From Alphaproteobacteria bacterium (GTDB lineage Bacteria; Pseudomonadota; Alphaproteobacteria; UBA8366), in assembly GCA_018665505.1 (NCBI GenBank), contig JABJCS010000409.1, positions 1 to 8,327 of the forward strand: a DNA stretch of 8,327 nucleotides, given 5' to 3'. Below the pieces are notes generated by a model. That model did not search any database. It was not told the origin of the DNA and was given only the letters and a program-made list of their open reading frames with translations. Below are positions 1 to 5,741 of the stretch, one piece after another; positions within the stretch are counted from its first letter, which is position 1, and the number at the start of each line of letters is the position of its first letter. The position numbers and the translations under genes were made by a program.

Positions 1-1
1 C

Positions 2-358
2 GAGACCTTGGTCGGCGAGCGCGGCGTCTCACTCTCAGGCGGCCAACGCCAGCGGCTATCCATCGCCCGAGCCATCCTACCGGATGCAAAGGTCTTGGTT
101 TTCGATGATTCCACCGCCGCCGTCGATGCCGCGACCGAGCGACGCATCCGCGACGCGCTGCGCGATTTCGTGGCCGAGCGCGCCGTCATCATCATCGCCC
201 ATCGCCTGACGTCACTGATGCATGCGGACGAAATTCTGTTCATCGAGGACGGCCAGATTGTGGAACGCGGAAGCCATGTTGAATTGATGGCTTCGGCGAC
301 ACGGTACCGCCAACTCTACGAATTACAATCGCGCGCCACGGGGGAGGATGCCGCATGA
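2..358 (+). CDS. ABC exporter half-transporter, C-terminal ATPase part (partial, degenerate catalytic site)
   Basis: Only the last 118 codons are visible; the gene begins left of the window. They form the C-terminal half of an ABC nucleotide-binding domain: a perfect signature LSGGQ (32-46), a Walker B strand VLVFD (92-106), a D-loop STAAVD, and an H-loop histidine in IIIAHRL (200-202). The residue right after the Walker B aspartate, normally the catalytic glutamate, is aspartate (107-109, motif FDDST). Heterodimeric bacterial exporters of the TM287/288 or BmrCD kind typically have such a substitution in one subunit. The start codon, membrane domain and Walker A lie outside the window. The stop TGA overlaps the ATG of the next half-transporter (ATGA), so the two are surely co-transcribed and probably translationally coupled. 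The membrane-bound product presumably pairs with that neighbour. Substrate cannot be told from the sequence; multidrug or lipid export is possible. Confidence 0.93.
   Translation, partial: ETLVGERGVSLSGGQRQRLSIARAILPDAKVLVFDDSTAAVDAATERRIRDALRDFVAERAVIIIAHRLTSLMHADEILFIEDGQIVERGSHVELMASATRYRQLYELQSRATGEDAA
343..347 (+). promoter_or_regulatory. Ribosome binding site of the second ABC half-transporter
   Basis: GGAGG, within a longer purine tract at 340-348, lies 7 bases before the ATG at 355, inside the last codons of the upstream half-transporter. A strong Shine-Dalgarno plus the ATGA overlap fixes the start of the downstream gene and suggests matched production of the two subunits. Confidence 0.75.
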
Positions 359-2241
359 GTGACCAAACCGCCGCACCGCCCGAACCAAAGAGCCGCCTCG
401 CCGTTGTCGGCTCGCAGACCAGTCAAGACGAGATCATTTTCGGACGTGCATTCGACAAATGGGTGATTACGCGGTTCTTACGGCATTTGGCACCGTATAA
501 GCTCCGCATTGCCATCGGTATTTTCGCCGTTCTCGTTTATACGGTCACGCAACTCTCCATTCCGCTCATCGTGCGGGCGACCATTGATCACTCCCTAGCA
601 CCCGACGTCGCCAATCAGGAGGCATTGCACAGTTTAGTGACGCTCTTCTTCGCCATCGTGGTCGTCAATTATGTCGCAAATCATTTCATGGAGACCGTCG
701 TCGGGCGCACCGCGCAGTACCTGCTCTTCAACCTGCGGCGCGCCATGTACGAGCACCTGCAACACGTCTCGCTTTCGTTTATGGATAAGACGGAGGTCGG
801 GCGGCTGATGTCTCGCCTACAAGGCGATGTTTACGCGCTACAGGAATTTCTTGAATCATCGATCTTCGCGGTCGGCGATATCGTGCTGCTCTTCGGCATT
901 GTCGGCGTTCTACTCTGGCTCGACCCCGCATTGGGAGCGTTAACGCTTTCAGTCGTGCCGATTCTCTTTCTGGTACGCATCGTGTGGTTGCCGATGGCGC
1001 GGAAAGCTTTTCTCTCCGCGCGCGAAGCCAGCAGCGCCACGAATGCGGCACTCGCCGAAAACGTCCATGGAATTCGAGCGATCCAGGAATTAGTCCGCGA
1101 GGACGTTAACTTCGAATTGTTCGAGAAGAAGGCCCGAACCAATCTTCTAACCCATCTGCGCGCGTCGAAGTTTTCCAACGTGATCATTCCCATGGTCGAC
1201 ACGCTAACCGGCGGCGCCATGGCGATCGTCATCGTGGTCGGCGGCGGAATGGTGTTGGACCGTTCGCTCGATATCGGTGTCATGGTCGCTTTCTTGTTCT
1301 ACGTTCAACGTTTCTTCGACCCGATTCGGTCTCTCACCTTGCAATACAGCACCATGCAACGCGCCATGGCGTCAGGTCAGCGGATTTTCGAAGTGACCGA
1401 CGTGACGGTCGATATCGCGGACCGTCCGGATGCCGAAGATCCAGATGAGATCGACGGCGCCATTGAGTTCCGCAACGTTACCTTCGGATACGAGCCGGAC
1501 AACCCGATCCTGAAAAACATCTCTTTCCGGGTCGAACCAGGAGAGACCGTCGCCCTGGTCGGCCCTACCGGTTCCGGGAAAACTAGCACCACATCTCTCG
1601 TCCACCGTTTCTACGACGCTTGGGAAGGCGAAGTAGTTGTTGGAGGGTGCAATGTGCGCGATGTGACGCAGAAGTCGCTCGGTCGCCATATTGCTATGGT
1701 GTTGCAGGAACCTTTTCTCTTTTCCGCCACCATTGAGGAGAGCATCCGCTACGCGAAGGCGGACGCCACGATGGGCGACATTATCGACGCCGCGAAGGCC
1801 GTCGGTGCGCACGACTTCATCATGCGTCTGGAAGCTGGTTATCAAACGATGCTCGACCAGCGCGGCGTTAATCTTTCCTTCGGCCAACGCCAGCTCATCA
1901 GCTTCGCCCGAGCCTTGGTGGCGGATGCGAAAATCTTGGTCCTCGACGAAGCCACGGCGAGCGTCGACAGCTATACCGAACTTGAAATCCAACGCGCCCT
2001 CGCCCGCCTACTCGAAGGCCGCACCGCCCTGGTGATCGCGCATCGTCTCGCCACCATCCGGGGTGCCGACCGCATCATCGTCCTGCAGGAAGGCGGTATC
2101 ATCGAAGAAGGCAATCATGATCAGTTAATGGAAGCTGACGGGCTCTATGCCCGACTCTACCGGATGAATTACGCCAGTTTCGACGACATGCCGGAAGAAG
2201 AAATCCAGCGCGCTATTTCGGGAGGCAGTGGAGAGACTTAA
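355..2241 (+). CDS. ABC exporter half-transporter (membrane domain plus ATPase), consensus catalytic partner
   Basis: A complete 628-residue type IV ABC exporter half-transporter. A soluble N-terminal stretch of about 45 residues precedes a six-helix membrane domain (roughly residues 50-325, hydrophobic blocks near 50-75, 90-108, 168-190, 192-212, 270-298 and 300-322). The nucleotide-binding domain follows: A-loop Tyr379, Walker A GPTGSGKT (403-410), Q-loop Gln451, signature LSFGQ (507-511), Walker B ILVLD with catalytic Glu532, D-loop ATASVD, H-loop His563. The signature has Phe where the consensus has the first Gly (LSGGQ), while its Walker motifs are intact. The upstream partner shows the opposite pattern, as expected of an asymmetric heterodimer. 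ATP hydrolysis would drive export of an unknown substrate across the inner membrane. The ATG start is supported by a GGAGG 7 bases upstream and the ATGA overlap with the partner. Of known families it most resembles YheI/YheH, BmrC/BmrD and MdlA/MdlB; no drug or lipid specificity is claimed. Confidence 0.96.
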   Translation: MSDQTAAPPEPKSRLAVVGSQTSQDEIIFGRAFDKWVITRFLRHLAPYKLRIAIGIFAVLVYTVTQLSIPLIVRATIDHSLAPDVANQEALHSLVTLFFAIVVVNYVANHFMETVVGRTAQYLLFNLRRAMYEHLQHVSLSFMDKTEVGRLMSRLQGDVYALQEFLESSIFAVGDIVLLFGIVGVLLWLDPALGALTLSVVPILFLVRIVWLPMARKAFLSAREASSATNAALAENVHGIRAIQELVREDVNFELFEKKARTNLLTHLRASKFSNVIIPMVDTLTGGAMAIVIVVGGGMVLDRSLDIGVMVAFLFYVQRFFDPIRSLTLQYSTMQRAMASGQRIFEVTDVTVDIADRPDAEDPDEIDGAIEFRNVTFGYEPDNPILKNISFRVEPGETVALVGPTGSGKTSTTSLVHRFYDAWEGEVVVGGCNVRDVTQKSLGRHIAMVLQEPFLFSATIEESIRYAKADATMGDIIDAAKAVGAHDFIMRLEAGYQTMLDQRGVNLSFGQRQLISFARALVADAKILVLDEATASVDSYTELEIQRALARLLEGRTALVIAHRLATIRGADRIIVLQEGGIIEEGNHDQLMEADGLYARLYRMNYASFDDMPEEEIQRAISGGSGET

Positions 2242-2247
2242 TCCCGC

Positions 2248-3246
2248 CTATAATGCCGCCGTTACATCCATCAGCCGTTGCATAGTTGCCAACGCCTTGG
2301 CTTCCGGAAGACCCGGCCAGCGGACGCGGGCGATTACGTGATCAATACCGAGTTCGTCGCGCAGCCAGCGCATCCGCGCGGTTACAGAGCGCACATCCCC
2401 GACCAGGAATTTTGCTCGCATGAAGTCATCGAACTCCTCGCGTCCGCCGACCTTCGTGCTGCTCGACGCCACACCCCAGGATTGATAGGCGTTGTATTTG
2501 GCATAGAGAATGTCCCGTACGTCGTCGAATGCCTCTTCCTCCGATGCTGCGATATAGCATTCCCGCATTGTCGGGCGTTCCGGGGCGGGTGGTAGGCCCA
2601 CCCGCGCATCTTCGAACTCACCGAGCAACATCCGCAATTCCTCGAATGAAGGATTCATACTGGAAACCCAAACATCTCCGATGCGCGCCGCCCGGCGGAT
2701 CGCCGCCGCCACACTGCCCCCAATCCAGACGGGTGGCCTAGGACGTTGCTTCGGTTTCAGGCTGATGGAGACATTCTCGTCCGAGAAGTACTTTCCCCGA
2801 TGGCTCACATTGTCTTCAGCCCAAAGTCTGCGCACCAGCGCCAGTCCATCGGTAAACCGCCCGACCCCTTCGTTCATCGGAACACCCATGGCCGCGAACT
2901 CGTCACTGCGGTAACCCATCCCCGCGCCGAAGATCAATCGCCCCCCGGTAAGCCAATCCAAACTGGCCATCTCCTCCGCCAGAACCACTGGGTGTGTGAA
3001 CGGTAGCAAATACACACCGGTGCCAAGGCGTACGCGTTTGGTTTGCCCCGCGAGGGGTCCCATCAAAGGGCCAGGTTGGATAGATGCATAAGGTGCCGAG
3101 ACATAATGCTGCGGCAACCAGACGGACTCGTACCCGATACCGTCCGCCAATTCAGCCTGTCGCACGAGCCCGGCGATGCCTTCTTCAAGTTCGGTTTCGG
3201 GGTCACTCAAATCCCATTGCGCTTGTAGGAAAACACCGAGTTTCAT
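2248..3246 (-). CDS. Luciferase-like (LLM class) flavin-dependent oxidoreductase
   Basis: A complete 332-residue protein of the bacterial luciferase-like monooxygenase family, a TIM barrel that uses FMN or the deazaflavin F420. It starts with the typical first strand MKLGVFLQ. A second strand and helix ends in GYESVWLPQHY (38-48), the strand LGTGVYLLPFTHPV is at 74-87, the turn GGRLIFGAGMGYRSDEF (101-117) is the family's cofactor-region motif, and PPVWIGGS (171-178) is another family hallmark. No signal peptide is seen, so it should be cytosolic. Substrate and cofactor cannot be decided: the family includes FMN monooxygenases, F420 dehydrogenases and many uncharacterised oxidoreductases. The stop TAG lies 6 bases from the stop of the ABC exporter, tail-to-tail. 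The ATG is preceded by a run of seven G, 7 bases upstream. The nearest upstream gene on the same strand, the hydrolase, is separated by 327 bases, so it may have its own promoter. Confidence 0.92.
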   Translation of the reverse strand: MKLGVFLQAQWDLSDPETELEEGIAGLVRQAELADGIGYESVWLPQHYVSAPYASIQPGPLMGPLAGQTKRVRLGTGVYLLPFTHPVVLAEEMASLDWLTGGRLIFGAGMGYRSDEFAAMGVPMNEGVGRFTDGLALVRRLWAEDNVSHRGKYFSDENVSISLKPKQRPRPPVWIGGSVAAAIRRAARIGDVWVSSMNPSFEELRMLLGEFEDARVGLPPAPERPTMRECYIAASEEEAFDDVRDILYAKYNAYQSWGVASSSTKVGGREEFDDFMRAKFLVGDVRSVTARMRWLRDELGIDHVIARVRWPGLPEAKALATMQRLMDVTAAL

Positions 3247-3253
3247 TAACGTA

Positions 3254-3260
3254 CCCCCCC
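3254..3260 (-). promoter_or_regulatory. Seven-G tract in ribosome-binding position of the LLM oxidoreductase
   Basis: On the coding strand a run of seven G ends 7 bases before the ATG at 3246. It is the only purine-rich block at Shine-Dalgarno distance. A homopolymer here could pair with the anti-Shine-Dalgarno in several registers and is also a possible slippage tract. Its role as the ribosome binding site is inferred from position. Confidence 0.45.
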
Positions 3261-3373
3261 AAACTATTGCTCCACCTCAGCACAGCATCCTGAAGAAAGG
3301 TACAACACAGGTCGGGATAGGAAATATAGTGGTCGCAACGCTGATTGACTTCAGTTGCGGCGCTTGCCCTCCA

Positions 3374-3553
3374 TCACGTAAAGCACATGAGCCAAGCATG
3401 AAGGTCATCGTCGCTAATTTCTTCCACGACCCGCACGACAATTTTGAACTGGCCGATATTTCCATAGGTACCGGCAATCAGCGTTGGCACAAAGCACGCC
3501 GTAATCGCGCGCAATCCATACCCCAGCAAGGGGTTACGCCGCCACAAGCGCAA
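3374..3553 (-). CDS. Possible small hypothetical protein or frameshifted gene remnant
   Basis: This minus-strand frame of 59 codons opens after an in-frame TAG, 20 bases beyond the hydrolase stop, and ends at TGA (3374-3376). The only initiators are TTG at 3553, TTG at 3547 or an internal GTG in front of PTLIAGTYG; none has a convincing Shine-Dalgarno. The predicted peptide does not look random: a basic start (LRLWRRNP), a glycine-rich and hydrophobic middle (ITACFVPTLIAGTYGNIG), then the strand-like QFKIVVRVV and an acidic helix start EEISDDDLHA. A single-base frame change around 3400 would continue it as LAHVLYVMEGKRRN before a TGA, which reads like a natural helical C-terminus, so this may be a decayed gene with one frameshift. 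I do not recognise the family. It sits in the same direction as the hydrolase and LLM genes and could be part of that unit. Equally, it may be chance. Confidence 0.25.
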   Translation of the reverse strand: MRLWRRNPLLGYGLRAITACFVPTLIAGTYGNIGQFKIVVRVVEEISDDDLHAWLMCFT

Positions 3554-3573
3554 TACCTAGCGATTATAAATCC

Positions 3574-5550
3574 CTACGCGCAAATATCGTATCTCTCGGC
3601 CGCGAGTTCGACACAAAGCTCGATATCCGCTGCCAACAAATGGCGTTTTGCCACCAAGTCTTCGGCGGCGGATCGAACTTTCGTTAGATAATCGTCGCGG
3701 CCCACGTAGCGCTCTGCGATAGAGAGACGCGAATCGCCCGTGGCTTCGCGCCCGGCCGCATCCTTTGCAAAGGGCACAGTCGATCCGACATATTCAAGTA
3801 ACTGCCCGATACCGCCTGTTTCCGGATTGCGGGGATTGAACCCGGTGTGGGTTGCGACCGGAACCGAGACATCGGGCATGCGAATGCCGGAAGTCTCGTT
3901 GCCGTCCCAATCCACGGCGGATACATAATCGGGATATGCCGCCGTCTCGATCACCGGCGGCATCACGGCAATTCCCTTTTCCGCTTCCGCGCCAAGGTCG
4001 AGCGGGTGCATGGTCGTCATGACATCCGCACCAGGTGGTGTGAGGCCCGCAACCACGGCCAAGGCCGCAATGCTCTCGCGCCGTGTCTTACGCGTCCCCT
4101 TCGCTGCCATCGGATAATCACTCATCGGCGGTTCCAACTCTTCCGATACCCAGGCGCGTAGGTTTTCCAATGCAGCCCGGTAGAGCGGTCGGTAATCGAC
4201 AATGTTCAAGAAGTTACAGCCCGCGCTGCCAAACTGCGTGCTGTCTGTCAGGACGGCGACACCCGGTCCGTGTTGTGTTGAAGCGAAGAGGTAACGCCGC
4301 ACATTGTCCGGTAGGTCGGCATCGCCACCGCTCTCGAGGTTGGTATGGCTCAACCCCGCATCGCCGCGACAATACTCCGCTGACGTGTCGGTATAGAAGA
4401 TCTTCGGCATATTGCCGGTCGCCCGATGCACATCCAACAAACCGCCGGTGCGTCCTGTTAGAGGGTCGCATAGCGGTAAATCCGCGAATGGAAATAAATG
4501 TCCGAATGAAGGTGTCGGTTGGACCGAGGGTTGACCATACCGACTGTTAAACTCGCCGCGCCTTCCTCCCGAGATATGCGCCAAGACACCGTCCATTGCC
4601 GGACGTCCCGCTTCATCTGTGTTCAAGCCGAAGTGCAAATATGTCCTTAGAAAACGGCCACATTGAGACTGCCCCTCGCCGATCACATGAACTTGCTCGC
4701 CCGCCAGCGGCGACTCCGCCTCATAACGCAGGAAAGATGCGAGATCTCGCGTCGCCAGCATTCCAGCTCCCACAACCGGACAATCGCGCGGCGTATAGAG
4801 AATATCGTAAATCAATCCAGGCTCAAATCCGCCCTCAAGCCAGATATGACCATCATCTTCAACGACCGTCCCGTCAGCGAGTTTCGCAAAGCGCCATTTC
4901 TCACGTGCAATGGTCTCCGGTGCCTCATAAGGCGTGCGGCGAACTAAGAGGCGCGCTTCAGGGTCGTCCGTGGAACGCGGGCAAATCGGTGTGTGATGGC
5001 CAAGGTCGCCGACATGATGATCAGTCAGCGCAAAGCAATCTTCATGCGAATTCGGTTGGATGCGAAGCTGCATCTGCGTCGCGGGGATTCGCGCGTCAGG
5101 TCGAACTTGCGGTGGCGTCACGCCTATCCGTGTACGTTCAGGCGTGCGCGGCACATCCCATTGCCATCCGGCCCAAGCCACCGTCCAGCCGTTCTCGAAC
5201 AAGTGCCCGTCGCCGGGTAGCACTTCCGCCGTTGTCACAGCGGCCACAGGTGTCAAATTCAGCCGTGCCACCGACCGATTACCTCGGTTTGGTACCTGCA
5301 TGAGCAGCGCCCGGTTACCGGCTGACATATCAACTGGTTTGATGACCGTGACGTCACCGCTGAAATGCACCAACCCATCAGCGCCACGCTCCGCCAGAGC
5401 CAAATCAACCACGCCGGCGTTCGCCGTGTTCGCGAGATCGACCGCATAATGCGCGATGGCGTCAATCCGCTCATAAGCGCCAGCGGCACCAAACACGCGT
5501 CCATTTTCGTAAGGTGTGCGTTCCAAAACCTCTAGTCGGGTAATCGGCAT
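3574..5550 (-). CDS. Large alpha/beta-hydrolase-domain protein (Abhydrolase_10 type)
   Basis: A complete protein of 658 residues from ATG 5550, or 673 from an upstream in-frame GTG at 5595. It resembles the large uncharacterised alpha/beta hydrolase domain family (Pfam Abhydrolase_10, recalled). Family-like blocks, numbered from the longer form, are: an N-terminal ITRLEVLERTPY with VFGAAGAYERIDAIAHY (18-50), VTVIKPVDMSAGNRALLMQVPNRGNR (82-107), and NGWTVAWAGWQWD (135-147). Next come the strand FEPGLIYDILYTPRDCPVVGAG (257-278), the nucleophile elbow GQSQCGRFLRTYLHFG (308-323) with Ser310, and a TDTSAEYCRGDAGLSHT segment (402-418). The elbow is the GxSQxGR form rather than classic GxSxG. Acid and histidine residues of the triad cannot be assigned by eye. 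No signal peptide or membrane helix is evident, so it is probably cytosolic, acting as an esterase- or amidase-like hydrolase on an unknown substrate. ATG 5550 is preferred because an AGGAGAGGA lies 8 bases before it and the family alignment begins there. The stop TAG is at 3574-3576. It is divergent from the 434-residue gene. Confidence 0.9.
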   Translation of the reverse strand: MPITRLEVLERTPYENGRVFGAAGAYERIDAIAHYAVDLANTANAGVVDLALAERGADGLVHFSGDVTVIKPVDMSAGNRALLMQVPNRGNRSVARLNLTPVAAVTTAEVLPGDGHLFENGWTVAWAGWQWDVPRTPERTRIGVTPPQVRPDARIPATQMQLRIQPNSHEDCFALTDHHVGDLGHHTPICPRSTDDPEARLLVRRTPYEAPETIAREKWRFAKLADGTVVEDDGHIWLEGGFEPGLIYDILYTPRDCPVVGAGMLATRDLASFLRYEAESPLAGEQVHVIGEGQSQCGRFLRTYLHFGLNTDEAGRPAMDGVLAHISGGRRGEFNSRYGQPSVQPTPSFGHLFPFADLPLCDPLTGRTGGLLDVHRATGNMPKIFYTDTSAEYCRGDAGLSHTNLESGGDADLPDNVRRYLFASTQHGPGVAVLTDSTQFGSAGCNFLNIVDYRPLYRAALENLRAWVSEELEPPMSDYPMAAKGTRKTRRESIAALAVVAGLTPPGADVMTTMHPLDLGAEAEKGIAVMPPVIETAAYPDYVSAVDWDGNETSGIRMPDVSVPVATHTGFNPRNPETGGIGQLLEYVGSTVPFAKDAAGREATGDSRLSIAERYVGRDDYLTKVRSAAEDLVAKRHLLAADIELCVELAAERYDICA

Positions 5551-5741
5551 CGGCGGGGTCCTCTCCTGCGAACTGTAACGGCGCGAAAACGCCACCTAAT
5601 TGAACCTACCTCACCTCCCTGCAGCGGCAAGGAAACTGTGCGGTGCAGCGGTGGACAAGCGCCGAATGCGACGCTAAACCTGACGACATATAGAGTTTCC
5701 GTCGAATTCGATTGAAGCGGTTATCGAGGCGAAACAAATCC
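5551..5741. promoter_or_regulatory. Divergent intergenic region between hydrolase and 434-residue gene
   Basis: The only divergent gap in the window, so promoters for both neighbours should lie here. On the plus strand TATAGA (5689-5694) is a fair -10 candidate about 50 bases before the ATG at 5742, but no good -35 stands 16-18 bases upstream; a TGGACA at 5652 is too far away. The minus-strand purine tract 5605-5619 looks like a translation signal rather than an operator. No clear inverted repeat for a regulator was found. Confidence 0.35.
5559..5567 (-). promoter_or_regulatory. Ribosome binding site supporting the ATG start of the hydrolase
   Basis: The coding strand reads AGGAGAGGA, 8 bases before ATG 5550. 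A competing site, the purine-rich GGGAGGTGAGGTAGG at 5605-5619, ends 9 bases before the in-frame GTG at 5595. The first is preferred because it serves an ATG and matches where homology to the family would begin; the second could be used as well. Confidence 0.55.

Larger units (their letters stand above)
3247..3573. other. Intergenic gap of about 330 bases between LLM oxidoreductase and hydrolase genes
   Basis: No confident gene lies here. The part nearest the LLM gene (3247-3373) is its leader. A TATATT-like hexamer on the minus strand within 3320-3335 is a possible -10 box, but no good -35 stands at the right distance. No stable hairpin followed by a T-run was found after the hydrolase stop; a 5-base-pair ACCCC/GGGGT hairpin near 3520-3534 has no T tract. 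The rest holds a minus-strand open frame (3374-3553), listed separately. Confidence 0.6.

Noticed and set aside
1372..1992. A 206-codon minus-strand frame opposite the ABC ATPase domain
   Set aside because: It lies entirely against the conserved Walker/signature region of a clear ABC gene; its openness follows from the codon use of that gene.
3277..3477. A 66-codon minus-strand frame in the gap starting with MPVPMEISA
   Set aside because: It begins with TTG, has no Shine-Dalgarno, and its composition lacks the protein-like pattern of the neighbouring frame; probably chance.
3519..3534. Short hairpin (ACCCC/GGGGT) considered as terminator of the hydrolase gene
   Set aside because: The stem is only 5 base pairs and no T-run follows on either strand.
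3176..3691. A 171-codon plus-strand frame spanning the 3.3-3.6 kb gap
   Set aside because: It overlaps the coding ends of both the LLM and hydrolase genes on the opposite strand, has a serine/proline/alanine-rich composition without motifs, and no ribosome binding site.
4596..5303. A 235-codon plus-strand frame inside the hydrolase gene
   Set aside because: It is a shadow of a well-recognised minus-strand gene, with Arg/Ser/Pro/His-rich composition typical of antisense frames in GC-rich DNA.
5652..5694. TGGACA and TATAGA as a sigma-70 promoter pair for the 434-residue gene
   Set aside because: The spacing is about 31 bases, far from the usual 16-18, so they cannot work as one promoter.
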